From Methanosarcina sp. 2.H.T.1A.6 (GTDB lineage Archaea; Halobacteriota; Methanosarcinia; Methanosarcinales; Methanosarcinaceae), in NCBI RefSeq assembly GCF_000979455.1, contig NZ_JJOY01000052.1:40001-104000 (forward strand): DNA of 64,000 nt. Reading direction: 5' to 3'. The position numbers and the translations under genes were made by a program. A model generated the notes under the pieces. That model saw only the letters and a list, made by a program, of their open reading frames with translations. It did no database searches and was not told where the DNA came from. Of this stretch, positions 29,570 to 40,620 are shown piece after piece. How positions within the stretch are numbered: position 1 is the stretch's first letter; the number at the start of each line of letters is the position of its first letter.

Positions 29570-29705
29570 TTATCGAGCAGACAGTGTACTGTAATGAACT
29601 GCAAAGGAAAAACTAAGAGTCTAAAAAGACATCATAGGCGTGATTATAGAAGATGAATATGGAAGAGTCAGTAAGGTGGATGCCAGAATGAGATAAAAGT
29701 TTTAA

Positions 29706-29836
29706 AATAGACTGATTAAATAGACTGATTAAATAGACTGATTAAATAGACTGATTAAATAGACTGATTAAATAGACTGATTAAATAAACTGATTAAATA
29801 GACTGATTAAATAGACTGATTAAATAGACTGATTTA
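29706..29836. repeat. 13-bp tandem repeat, about ten copies
   Basis: Unit ATAGACTGATTAA, near perfect, one copy with an A for G change. There are no spacers, so it is not a CRISPR. It lies between the cysK promoter and the HTH gene terminus. Confidence 0.92.
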
Positions 29837-29870
29837 AAGTGAACTTATTAAATATCAGAGTATGTCATTT

Positions 29871-29940
29871 CTTTCAGTTCACTTTTTGTTTTCAGTTCAC
29901 TTTTTGTTTTCAGTTCACTTTTTGTTTTCAGTTCACTTTT
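29871..29940. repeat. 18-bp tandem repeat, about four copies
   Basis: Unit TTTTCAGTTCACTTTTTG, four times, just at and beyond the stop codon of the HTH regulator (stop at 29933-29935). Confidence 0.9.
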
Positions 29941-30301
29941 TAGCTTTCTTCTTTTTAACTGCCGGTTCTTCCGTAACACAGGTGCTACTGCAGTCGCTCT
30001 CAATTCCTCTTGCACTTGTACATATCTTGCAGATCCTTGGTACAAAATCGTCGACTTTATTGTCGATTAAGTCCTGAGCAAGTTTTTCAATCAATTCTTT
30101 CGTCTCGCCCTGGAACTCGATCCTGTATCCTCTTTTTCCCGAAATATACTGGGAAACTGCCGAGGGAGCAATCCCCAGCAGCTTTGCGGAAGCTGCCTGT
30201 GACTGTCCTTTATTTACAAGTTCGATTGCAAGACTGGCCCTTATTGCGGGGACCAGATCCCACACAATCTTCTGACACGGAGTTTCCATGATTATCATCA
30301 C
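29933..30301 (-). CDS. HTH regulator with C-terminal four-cysteine cluster (candidate sulfur/cysteine repressor)
   Basis: 122 aa from GTG 30301; ATG 30298 or 30289 (METPCQKIVWDL) are possible starts. An Xre-type helix-turn-helix covers about residues 31-58 (GQSQAASAKLLGIAPSAVSQYISGKRG), like COG2522-type archaeal regulators. Beyond it lies C91-x2-C94-x9-C104-x3-C108 (CKICTSARG, DCSSTC), suited to binding an Fe-S cluster or metal, then a Lys-rich tail. Its own promoter has a variant of the TTCACAATTGTGAA palindrome and it sits between cysK-cysE and nifS-iscU-nadA, both of which carry the motif. I infer that it represses these genes and itself; no direct evidence links it to the motif. Sensing of Fe-S status, sulfide or cysteine is possible. 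Confidence 0.8.
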   Translation of the reverse strand: MMIIMETPCQKIVWDLVPAIRASLAIELVNKGQSQAASAKLLGIAPSAVSQYISGKRGYRIEFQGETKELIEKLAQDLIDNKVDDFVPRICKICTSARGIESDCSSTCVTEEPAVKKKKAKK

Positions 30302-30311
30302 TTCTTTAGGT

Positions 30312-30352
30312 TTTACAATTGAGAACGAATATATCTGATATACATATATATT
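30312..30352 (-). promoter_or_regulatory. Promoter of the HTH regulator with operator site C
   Basis: TATA-like AAATATATAT on the minus strand (about 30343-30352) and, downstream, TTTACAATTGAGAA (30312-30325, plus-strand reading), an imperfect copy of the palindrome. It suggests weak autoregulation. Confidence 0.6.
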
Positions 30353-30467
30353 TATTTTCAGTGTTAAAAATAATAATAAGATTTACCTGCGAAGCAATAT
30401 TCTCAAGGGGACTGCTGAATTTCAGCTGTTTCATCGTTTCTATCAGGGAAATTTTCCAGGATAAAAC

Positions 30468-30536
30468 TTATATAGTCACAATTGTTATGTTTATTCACAA
30501 TTGTTATCATCAGTTATCATCACTCACAATTGTAAA
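30468..30536 (+). promoter_or_regulatory. nifS promoter with three operator copies (site D1-D3)
   Basis: TATA-like CTTATATA (30468-30474) is followed by GTCACAATTGTTAT (30475-30488), TTCACAATTGTTAT (30494-30507) and CTCACAATTGTAAA (30523-30536). Centres are 19 and 29 bp apart, close to two and three helical turns. The last copy runs up to the ribosome-binding site. Confidence 0.78.
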
Positions 30537-30545
30537 GGTGCAAAT

Positions 30546-31730
30546 GTGACAGTTGAAAACAGGACCATTTACATGGATAACTCTGCTACAACTCCTGCAA
30601 GAAAAGAAGTTGTTGAGGAGATGCTTCCCTACCTGACAGAAAACTTCGGAAATCCTTCTTCTATCTATGATCCGGGAAAAATCTCAAAACGTGCAACAGA
30701 AAAAGCAAGACAAAAGGTCGCCGATGCCATCGGGGCTGAAGAAAATGAGATCTATTTCACATCCGGAGGCACCGAATCCGATAACTGGGCATTAAAGGGG
30801 ATAGCCTTTGCAAACAGGAATAAAGGAAATCACATAATCACTTCTTCTATTGAACACCATGCAGTCCTTCACACCTGTATCTGGCTGGAAGGGCAGGGAT
30901 TTGAGGTAACGTACCTGCCGGTGGATAAATATGGAAGAGTGTCCCCTGAGGAGCTGAAAAATGCTATCCGAGCCGACACAATACTCATTTCCATAATGCT
31001 TGCGAACAATGAGATAGGGACAATTCAGCCTGTAGAAGAAATCGGAAAAATCGCAAGAGAGAACAGGATATATTTCCACACGGATGCGGTCCAGGCAATA
31101 GGCCATGTCCCTATAGATGTCAAAAAAATGAATATTGACCTCCTATCCCTTTCAGGGCACAAGTTCGAAGGGCCAAAGGGTTGTGGAGCCCTCTACATAC
31201 GAAAAGGGACAAAAATAGAACCTCTTCTCCACGGCGGAGCTCAGGAAAGAAAACGCAGGGCGGGAACCGAGAATGTCCCTGCCATCGTGGGCCTTGGAAA
31301 GGCTATAGAGCTTGCAGCAGGCGAGATTGAAGAAACGAATAAAACCCTGCTGGAAATGAGAGAGCACCTGATTAAAGGGCTTCTGAAACTCCCGAAAACC
31401 CACCTCAACGGCCATCCCACAGAGCGGCTTACAAACAACGTAAATGTCACTTTTGAATACATAGAAGGTGAATCCCTCCTGCTTCTGTTAAATGCTAAAG
31501 GAATTTTTGCATCCACGGGAAGTGCATGCAACTCTACATCCCTTGAACCCTCGCATGTGCTTACAGCCTGCGGAGTTCCGCACGAGATAGTTCACGGTTC
31601 TCTGAGGTTGAGCCTTGGAAGAATGAATACCCGGGAAGATGTGGACAGGGTACTTGAGGTCCTGCCTGATATAGTGCAGAGACTCAGAAATATGTCTCCA
31701 TTGACCCCTCAGAATTACAGGACTCTTTGA
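30546..31730 (+). CDS. iscS: Cysteine desulfurase, NifS/IscS type
   Basis: 394 aa from GTG 30546 with AAAGGTG 5 nt before; the frame extends to 30501 but that would lie in the operator region. Class I desulfurase: MDNSATTPARKEV, HHAVLHTCIW, HTDAVQAIGHVPID, PLP Lys in SLSGHKFEGPKGCGALY, RAGTENVPAIVGLGKA, and the mobile loop with reactive Cys STGSACNSTSLEPSHVL. It supplies persulfide sulfur to the scaffold IscU encoded 105 bp downstream. First gene of iscS-iscU-nadA under operators D1-D3. Confidence 0.94.
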   Translation: MTVENRTIYMDNSATTPARKEVVEEMLPYLTENFGNPSSIYDPGKISKRATEKARQKVADAIGAEENEIYFTSGGTESDNWALKGIAFANRNKGNHIITSSIEHHAVLHTCIWLEGQGFEVTYLPVDKYGRVSPEELKNAIRADTILISIMLANNEIGTIQPVEEIGKIARENRIYFHTDAVQAIGHVPIDVKKMNIDLLSLSGHKFEGPKGCGALYIRKGTKIEPLLHGGAQERKRRAGTENVPAIVGLGKAIELAAGEIEETNKTLLEMREHLIKGLLKLPKTHLNGHPTERLTNNVNVTFEYIEGESLLLLLNAKGIFASTGSACNSTSLEPSHVLTACGVPHEIVHGSLRLSLGRMNTREDVDRVLEVLPDIVQRLRNMSPLTPQNYRTL

Positions 31731-31835
31731 GAGGCACCTGCAGACTGGTGAGGAAAAACTGCAGGATAATTTGGGTAAAAAGAACCTGACTTTGGAATAA
31801 TTTGAAAATTGGAAACTAATGTTTGAGGACAAATC

Positions 31836-32225
31836 ATGGATTACAGCGCTAAAGTGATGGACCATTTTTCAAACCCCAGAAATATGGGAAGCATTGAGAA
31901 CTGCGACGGTGTAGGAGAGGTGGGGAACGCAAAGTGCGGAGACATAATGAAGATCTTCCTTAAAGTCGAAGATGACCGGATTGCGGATGTGAAGTTCCAG
32001 ACCTTTGGATGCGGGGCTGCAATTGCATCAAGCAGTATGGCAACCGAACTTATCAAAGGAAAGACCCTGAAAGAAGCCTGGAAACTTTCAAACAAAGCAG
32101 TTGCAGAGGCCCTTGACGGGCTCCCTCCGATAAAAATGCACTGTTCAATGCTTGCAGAAGAAGCAATCCATGAGGCAATTAACGATCATCTCAAGAATAA
32201 AGGACTTGAGCCGTGGACAGAATGA
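31836..32225 (+). CDS. iscU: Iron-sulfur cluster scaffold, IscU/NifU-N type
   Basis: 129 aa, normal IscU length. Cluster ligands are in place: Cys in GNAKCGD (about residue 34) with its Asp, Cys in FGCGAAIASSS (about 59), and Cys in KMHCSMLAEEAI (about 104). The LPPIKMHCS segment replaces the bacterial chaperone-binding LPPVK motif almost exactly. It builds [2Fe-2S] or [4Fe-4S] clusters on the sulfur from iscS. No hscA, hscB, iscA or fdx is adjacent. The Fe-S enzyme gene nadA follows. Confidence 0.95.
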   Translation: MDYSAKVMDHFSNPRNMGSIENCDGVGEVGNAKCGDIMKIFLKVEDDRIADVKFQTFGCGAAIASSSMATELIKGKTLKEAWKLSNKAVAEALDGLPPIKMHCSMLAEEAIHEAINDHLKNKGLEPWTE

Positions 32226-32255
32226 GCCGCAGCATGTTTGAAATTTAAGTTGCTT

Positions 32256-32353
32256 TGAAAACGGAATTAATTTGAAAACGGAATTAATTTGAAAATGAAA
32301 TCACTTTGAAAATGAAATCACTTTGAAAATGAAATCACTTTGAAAACGGAATT
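32256..32353. repeat. 17-bp tandem repeat between iscU and nadA
   Basis: About six copies of TTGAAAAYGRAATYAMT-like units (TTGAAAACGGAATTAAT, TTGAAAATGAAATCACT), ending just before the nadA start codon; the last unit supplies the sequence in front of the ATG. Confidence 0.88.
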
Positions 32354-32356
32354 ACT

Positions 32357-33289
32357 ATGGAAAATGGAATTATTATGGAAGATCAGTTAATTGCAGAGGA
32401 AATAAAAAAACTCAAAAAGGAAAGGAATGCCATAATCCTTGCCCACTTTTACACCCGCAGGGAAGTGCGGGAAGTTGCAGATTTTGTTGGGGATTCCCTT
32501 TCCCTCTGCAGGGAAGCAGTGAATTCAAAAGCTGAGGTTATAGTTTTTGCAGGCGTCCATTTCATGGCAGAATCAGCATCAATTCTTTCCCCGGAAAAGT
32601 TAGTCCTTTTGCCTGTCCCGGATGCGGGTTGCCCGATGGCGGATATGGTCACTGTAAAGGCCCTCCGGGAAGAAAAAGAAAAATATCCGGAAGCAGCTGT
32701 TGTATGCTATGTAAACAGTTCAGCCGCAGTAAAAGCCGAATCCGATATCTGCTGCACATCTGCAAATGCAATAAATGTGGTAAATTCAGTCGAAAACAGG
32801 GAGATTATTTTTGTCCCGGACAAAAACCTTGGCGCATTTGTAGCTCTTCATACCGATAAAAAGATACATCTCTGGCCCGGATTCTGCCATGTTCACGAGA
32901 ACATCGGGGATGAGGAGATAAAAGAATTAAAAAAAATGCACCCTGGTGCAGAATTTCTTGCACACCCCGAGTGCAGGCCTGAGGTCCTTAACCTTGCTGA
33001 CCACATTCTCAGTACCTCAGGGATTATAAAAGAGGCGGAAAAATCAGATTCAACGGAATTCATAATAGGAACTGAAAAGGAAATTGTTAAAAACCTGAAC
33101 CGAAAATACCCGGATAAAAAATTTTATCCTGCTTCGGAGAAGGCTTTTTGCTATAATATGAAAAAAATCACCCTCGAGTCCATTCTCAACAGCCTCCAGA
33201 ATATGGAATACGAAGTCCATGTTCCGGAGCATATAAGAGTAAAAGCAAAAAAAGCGCTGGACAGGATGCTTGAGATCCGGGGAAATTGA
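32357..33289 (+). CDS. nadA: Quinolinate synthase (4Fe-4S)
   Basis: 310 aa. Condenses iminoaspartate and dihydroxyacetone phosphate to quinolinate for NAD. Three domain-end cysteines that hold the [4Fe-4S] cluster are visible: [17 protein letters not shown], and HPECRPEV. Other motifs are [38 protein letters not shown] and WPGFCHVHE. Start ATG 32357 has only a weak ribosome-binding site; ATG 32375 is an alternative. Placement behind iscS-iscU suggests co-supply of the cluster. No nadB or nadC is seen in the window. Confidence 0.94.
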   Translation: MENGIIMEDQLIAEEIKKLKKERNAIILAHFYTRREVREVADFVGDSLSLCREAVNSKAEVIVFAGVHFMAESASILSPEKLVLLPVPDAGCPMADMVTVKALREEKEKYPEAAVVCYVNSSAAVKAESDICCTSANAINVVNSVENREIIFVPDKNLGAFVALHTDKKIHLWPGFCHVHENIGDEEIKELKKMHPGAEFLAHPECRPEVLNLADHILSTSGIIKEAEKSDSTEFIIGTEKEIVKNLNRKYPDKKFYPASEKAFCYNMKKITLESILNSLQNMEYEVHVPEHIRVKAKKALDRMLEIRGN

Positions 33290-33428
33290 GTCTAAAAGAA
33301 AGGACTGCAGGGTTAGAAAGGACTGCAGTTTCCTTTCCCTGACTTTTTTGCGAAATATCTTTTCCTAAAGGATCTGTCCCGTATCATATTTTACCCGGTT
33401 CATTTTTTTTCTTATTGACGGAAAATTA

Positions 33429-33473
33429 TTTATACTTACATCACAATTGTGATTATGTCTTCACAATTGTGAT
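33429..33473 (+). promoter_or_regulatory. tRNA-Cys/SepCysS promoter with two operators (E1, E2)
   Basis: TATA-like TTTATACTT (33429-33437), then the perfect palindrome ATCACAATTGTGAT (33440-33453) and TTCACAATTGTGAT (33460-33473), 20 bp apart, the second at the expected transcription start. The tRNA begins 23 bp later. Confidence 0.8.
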
Positions 33474-33495
33474 GATATGTAAAAAGCAAATGTAT

Positions 33496-33567
33496 GTCAG
33501 AATGGCAGAGTGGCTATGCCTCCGGCTGCAACCCGGAGATACGTGAGTTCGATTCTCACTTCTGACT
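33496..33567 (+). tRNA. tRNA-Cys (GCA)
   Basis: 72 nt. Acceptor stem GTCAGAA/TTCTGAC with discriminator U73, the tRNA-Cys identity base. Anticodon arm TCCGG-CTGCAAC-CCGGA gives anticodon GCA. T-arm GTGAG-TTCGATT-CTCAC. CCA is not encoded. It lies 34 bp upstream of SepCysS with no promoter between, so the tRNA and its modifying enzyme are likely on one transcript. Confidence 0.96.
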
Positions 33568-33601
33568 TTGAATAACAGCTGAAAAAGAGGTAGAAGAGAA
33601 A

Positions 33602-36359
<2,758 letters not shown>

Positions 36360-36365
36360 GCGAGC

Positions 36366-37976
36366 ATGGCAGTTTCCGGGAGTTCTTCGAAATCTAAATC
36401 TAAAAAACTGTTTTCGGAAAAAAAAGGCCAGAGCATCGGGATAGTCCGCTCAATGAACTATAAAATCCCGGGACCCTTCAGCCTGGAGAGCGGAAAAACC
36501 CTTTCCGGCGTCAGGATAGAGTACGAAATGTACGGGAAGCAGAATGCCGATAAGAGCAACGTTATCCTGATCTGCCACGCCCTTACGGGAGATGCCCATG
36601 CTGCCGGGTTCCATACAGGCGACAGAAAACCCGGCTGGTGGGACATTGTAATCGGCCCCAATAAAGCGTTTGACACTGAAAAATACTGCGTCATCTGCTC
36701 AAACATACTGGGCGGCTGTAAGGGCTCTACAGGCCCTTCTTCCATAGACCCCGAAACCGGAAAACACTACGGCATCTCCTTTCCCGTAATTACCATCGCA
36801 GACATGGTAAAGGCCCAGAAAAAGCTTGTCGAGCACCTCGGAGTAAAACAGCTTTTTGCGGTTGTGGGCGGCTCAATGGGCGGAATGCAGGTGCTCCAGT
36901 GGACGGTCAGCTACCCCGAGATGGTAAAAAAAGCAATTGCAATAGCGACCACAGCCTCCACAACCCCGCAGCAAATAGCATTCGGAGCAATCGGAAGGAA
37001 AGCCGTAACCGATGACCCGAAATGGAACGGGGGAAACTACTACGGGAAAGAAATCCCTGCACAGGGCCTGGCCCTTGCCCGGATGATCGGGCATATTACA
37101 TACCTCAGCGACGCTTCAATGCAAAAGAAGTTCGGAAGGCTTCAGCAGGATGCGGATGCAGCAGGCATAACAGGCACGGTGGGCACGACAAACACGAATT
37201 TGTCCGAACTCTCCCCGGATGCCTCCCCTAACGCCTCACATGACGCCTCACATGATCTCGCCCCAAACTTCCAGGTTGAGAGCTACCTGAACTACCAGGG
37301 AGATAATTTCACGAAGCGTTTTGATGCCAATTCCTACCTGTATATTACAAAAGCCGTGGACTACTTCGACCTTTCAAGGAACGGCTCCCTTATAGAGGGC
37401 TTTTCCGGAGTTACTGCAAAGTACCTTGTAATTTCCATATCCTCGGACTGGCTCTATCCCCCTTACCAGGCTCAGGATATCGTATCGGCTCTTACTGCAA
37501 ACGGAGTTGATGCCAGGTACGAAGAGATCAGGTCTCAATACGGACACGACGCTTTCCTGCTTGAAGAGGGACAGCTGAACTACCTGATAAGGAGCTTCCT
37601 CTCGCAGATCCTCGTAAGCGACGTTATGAACCGGAATTTCTATTCGGTCTCGCGAGACGAAACAATCGAGCACGCCTCAAGGCTCATGGTAAAAGAACGT
37701 GTAAGCCACCTGCCAGTCATTTCAGAGGACGGAAAGCTTGAAGGCATCGTCACCTCCTGGGACATTACAAAAGCAGTAGCCTGCAAAATCAACGAGCTGG
37801 ACGAAATTATCACCCGGGATGTCAGGTACGTATATGAAGACGAAAGGATTGAGAAAGCGTCCTCAATAATGGAAGATTACTCAATTTCCGCACTTCCGGT
37901 CATAGATTCCGAGCACCGCGTAATAGGCCTTGTTACAAGCGAAAGCATAAGTGCCCTTATCGGCAGATTCGGTTAA
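36366..37976 (+). CDS. metX: Homoserine O-acetyltransferase with C-terminal CBS pair
   Basis: 536 aa. Residues about 30-410 are the alpha/beta hydrolase MetX, which makes O-acetylhomoserine for metY upstream. Nucleophile Ser lies in VVGGSMGGMQVLQWTVSYP; the catalytic His is in YGHDAFLLEEGQ and the Asp in SSDWLYPP. A Ser/Thr/Asp-rich insertion of about 45 residues (DASPNASHDASHD) interrupts the lid region. Residues about 418-536 are two CBS domains (DVMNRNFYSVSRDETIEHAS; RDVRYVYEDERIEKASS), suggesting allosteric control by an adenosyl ligand such as SAM or ATP. The N-terminal 28 residues are Ser/Lys-rich and may be trimmed if translation starts at ATG 36450. Last gene of the unit. Confidence 0.93.
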   Translation: MAVSGSSSKSKSKKLFSEKKGQSIGIVRSMNYKIPGPFSLESGKTLSGVRIEYEMYGKQNADKSNVILICHALTGDAHAAGFHTGDRKPGWWDIVIGPNKAFDTEKYCVICSNILGGCKGSTGPSSIDPETGKHYGISFPVITIADMVKAQKKLVEHLGVKQLFAVVGGSMGGMQVLQWTVSYPEMVKKAIAIATTASTTPQQIAFGAIGRKAVTDDPKWNGGNYYGKEIPAQGLALARMIGHITYLSDASMQKKFGRLQQDADAAGITGTVGTTNTNLSELSPDASPNASHDASHDLAPNFQVESYLNYQGDNFTKRFDANSYLYITKAVDYFDLSRNGSLIEGFSGVTAKYLVISISSDWLYPPYQAQDIVSALTANGVDARYEEIRSQYGHDAFLLEEGQLNYLIRSFLSQILVSDVMNRNFYSVSRDETIEHASRLMVKERVSHLPVISEDGKLEGIVTSWDITKAVACKINELDEIITRDVRYVYEDERIEKASSIMEDYSISALPVIDSEHRVIGLVTSESISALIGRFG

Positions 37977-38918
37977 CTAACCGGGAGATTCTAGTCCGGG
38001 GCGGCCTGAATAAGAACTTCCGCTTATTCCTGTCCCGTGCCCGGGTGCGGATGAGGTCGGCCGGCTTAGAGTAATGAAAATTAAAACGCAGGCAGCGCTC
38101 CCGGTTGATTTTTAGAGCAAAAATACTGCTGGCCTGGCTGGCTTGAAATTCTGAATCTTGAAATCTGCCCCTTACAACTCTACTCTCTATCTCACGTCGT
38201 TTTTGTCACGCTCGACGCAGGAGAGCGGTCTTTCAAAAAAGTGAAAAAAGACCAGAATAAATCCTTGATTTTGTCCTGATCAGAATGAAAATCGTATCCT
38301 CTTCAAATTGTATGGGTAAAAGTAAATTTCACATATTTACTGAAAACTTAATTATTTAACTATGTTTAAAAACCAGCATCTTGAGATGCATTCAACTTTA
38401 GAACTGTATGACAGAATTATTTCATATTTTTCTGGCTGGAAAATTCTCCCTTGAATTTGAAGAGGATACTGAAAATCTTTTAAAAACCTTTCCCCACGAG
38501 GTCGCTTGTGGTTTATTTTGAAAAATTAAAAAAAATATACAGGCAAGTAAAATGTTGATTAAAAAAGCGATTTTGAAATAATCGGCAAATGTTAGAAAAT
38601 TGAACTAATTATAAGCCCCTGACTTGAATCTATGCTAAAAATGAGTATGTTAGCTTAAATAAGAATTCTTGTGGTTCTAAAGCGAAAATAAGAAGTGTAG
38701 CGGGGAAAATATGGCGTGAGTCGGGCTATTTCTGAGAAGAATTTAACAATCGCCTGTTTTTTAGTTGTTGCAACGAATTGGGCTATTGTTCTCTTTTATT
38801 CATATGATTCTTTTGAGCATATTCCATCTTCAGAAGGTTAATTTCATTGTAGTAATCTCAGATATTTGAATCATTTATTTCATTAAGATTTATATACTTG
38901 CTTAAGTTCCTTGTAAGT
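37977..38918. other. Intergenic region downstream of metX
   Basis: About 940 bp. Contains the 39-bp dispersed element copy 2 (38196-38234) and, further on, AT-rich sequence without recognisable genes, ending in the promoter (TATATACTT, about 38890-38898) of the next gene. This is the left border of the accessory island. Confidence 0.5.
38196..38234 (+). repeat. 39-bp dispersed hairpin element, copy 2
   Basis: Matches 27242-27280 (inverted) and 55618-55656 at nearly all positions. Lies about 220 bp beyond the metX stop. Core CGCTC/GAGCG stem. Confidence 0.8.
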
Positions 38919-40304
38919 ATGGTAAAAAAAGTATTTTCAGTTGGGTATCCTTTTCCTGGAGATGTTGTAGATACTCTATCTCTTAAATCAACACAATCTT
39001 TGTTAGATGCAGACATTATTTTGTTTATGCCTACATTCTCAGATTACTCTAACAGCTATCAGGCTTACAATGGTAAACCTAAAATAACAGAATCCGATTC
39101 TCAGAGATTAATCGAGGATCTAAAACGTTGGAGATATGAACTAAAGGTAGCTTTTGAGCATGGAAAAACCATATTTATATTTTTAGCTAAGTTTGAAGAA
39201 GTATATGTATACACTGGCAAAAATGAGGTATCAGGAACAGGCCGTAATCAAAAAACAATAAATTATGTAGACCTAGTGAACAACTATTCCTTTTTGCCAA
39301 TAAATTTAGGAAAGATTATTTCATCCTCTGGTTCAGAGATTAAAATTTCAAAAGAATTAGGAGTTCTTTCAACTTATTGGGATCAGTTTGGAGCATATTC
39401 ATCTTATGAAGTATATTTAGAAAACTCGGAATTGAAACCCCTTTTGACTACAAAAGTCGGAAATAAATTGGTAGGAACTCTCATAAAGAAAGAAGAAGGG
39501 ACTCTTATACTACTCCCACCTATAAATAATACTGAAAAGCTTACTAGGATTAATGCTTATGGTGAGGATGTTTGGACAAAAAAAGGTAGAGAATTTGGTG
39601 CTAAGGTAGAATATATTATCCTTGGAATTGACAAAGCTTTAAATTACAGGCAATCTTTAACTCCAGCACCGAAATGGACTTGTGAAAATACATATAAATT
39701 AGCCACTGAGTACAAAATTACCTCTGATATTGAACAAATCTTAAAAGAAATTTCTTTACTAGAAGAAAAAAAGAAATTATTAGAGATAGATTTGAAGGAA
39801 GAAAGCTTATTACGTAACTTACTTTTTGAGACTGGGAAACCTTTGGAAAAGGCTATTATAAAGGCTTTAAAGATAATGGGCTTTGACGCTGAAGGATATC
39901 AGGACTCAGATTCTGAATTTGATGCTATTTTTAGTAGTAAAGAAGGACGCTTTCTAGGCGAGGCTGAAGGAAAGGATAATAAACCGATAAACATCGAGAA
40001 ACTTAGTCAGCTAGAAAGGAATATTCATGAAGACTTCGAAAGAGAAGGTGTTGAAGATTACGCAAAGGGTGTACTCTTTGGTAATGCTTATAGGTTTACT
40101 GAAATTGAAAAAAGGAGTGAGTATTTCACTCAAAAGTGCAGTACAGGAGCCATACGAGCAAAAGTTGCGTTAGTCCGAACACCTGATCTATTTTTTGTTG
40201 CAAAATATTTACGGGAAAATGATGATCAAATGTATGCGGAGCTGTGTAGGAAAGCAATTTTTGAAGCTGAAGGCAAGATCGTTGATTTTCCAGAACTTTC
40301 TTAA
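38919..40304 (+). CDS. Two-part protein with C-terminal PD-(D/E)XK-like domain (candidate defence effector)
   Basis: 461 aa from ATG 38919; a TATA box about 25 bp upstream implies a leaderless mRNA. The N-terminal half (FSVGYPFPGDVVDTLSLKS; SLLDADIILFMP; FEHGKTIFIFLAK) reads like a Rossmann-type or ThuA/flavodoxin-like domain. After a coiled-coil segment (about residues 285-310, LLEEKKKLLEIDLKEE) comes LEKAIIKALKIMGFDAEGYQ, then DSEFDAIFSSKEGRFLGEAEGK, resembling the D...E-x-K core of restriction-type nucleases, with REN-like helices after it. I cannot name the family. Island position beside an Mrr-like nuclease and recombinase remnants supports a defence or mobile-element role; this is inference. 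Confidence 0.7.
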   Translation: MVKKVFSVGYPFPGDVVDTLSLKSTQSLLDADIILFMPTFSDYSNSYQAYNGKPKITESDSQRLIEDLKRWRYELKVAFEHGKTIFIFLAKFEEVYVYTGKNEVSGTGRNQKTINYVDLVNNYSFLPINLGKIISSSGSEIKISKELGVLSTYWDQFGAYSSYEVYLENSELKPLLTTKVGNKLVGTLIKKEEGTLILLPPINNTEKLTRINAYGEDVWTKKGREFGAKVEYIILGIDKALNYRQSLTPAPKWTCENTYKLATEYKITSDIEQILKEISLLEEKKKLLEIDLKEESLLRNLLFETGKPLEKAIIKALKIMGFDAEGYQDSDSEFDAIFSSKEGRFLGEAEGKDNKPINIEKLSQLERNIHEDFEREGVEDYAKGVLFGNAYRFTEIEKRSEYFTQKCSTGAIRAKVALVRTPDLFFVAKYLRENDDQMYAELCRKAIFEAEGKIVDFPELS

Positions 40305-40344
40305 CCTAAGTGGAATAATAAATTTTCCATTTTTACTTATTAGC

Positions 40345-40620
40345 CGGTATTCGGCAGGTCGACATTTAATTTTTGATAATTATTACTGATGGTGATTTTG
40401 GGATTATGCCCCATAATTATATTTAGTTATTAGGTTAACATATGGTCCAAACATGATATCTCATACTAAGCTTGAATGAAAAAATGGTTCAGTGTTTATA
40501 TGCGTCGAGGGAGTTTAGACACAAGTTAACCAGCTTTGAACATAACATATAGTCAGCTAATGTTCTAAAACGGCATTGGAAAAAATATTTTAATTTTTAA
40601 TGTCGACCTGCCGAAAGCAG
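40345..40620. repeat. Element with inverted terminal repeats
   Basis: TTCGGCAGGTCGACATT at 40350-40366 reappears inverted at about 40599-40616 (AATGTCGACCTGCCGAA). The 276-bp segment holds no frame. It looks like a small non-autonomous transposon (MITE) of a second type. Confidence 0.6.

Noticed and set aside
29706-29836. Possible CRISPR array
   Set aside because: The 13-bp units follow each other without spacers, as also at 28372, 32256 and 59881; these are minisatellites. No cas genes are present.
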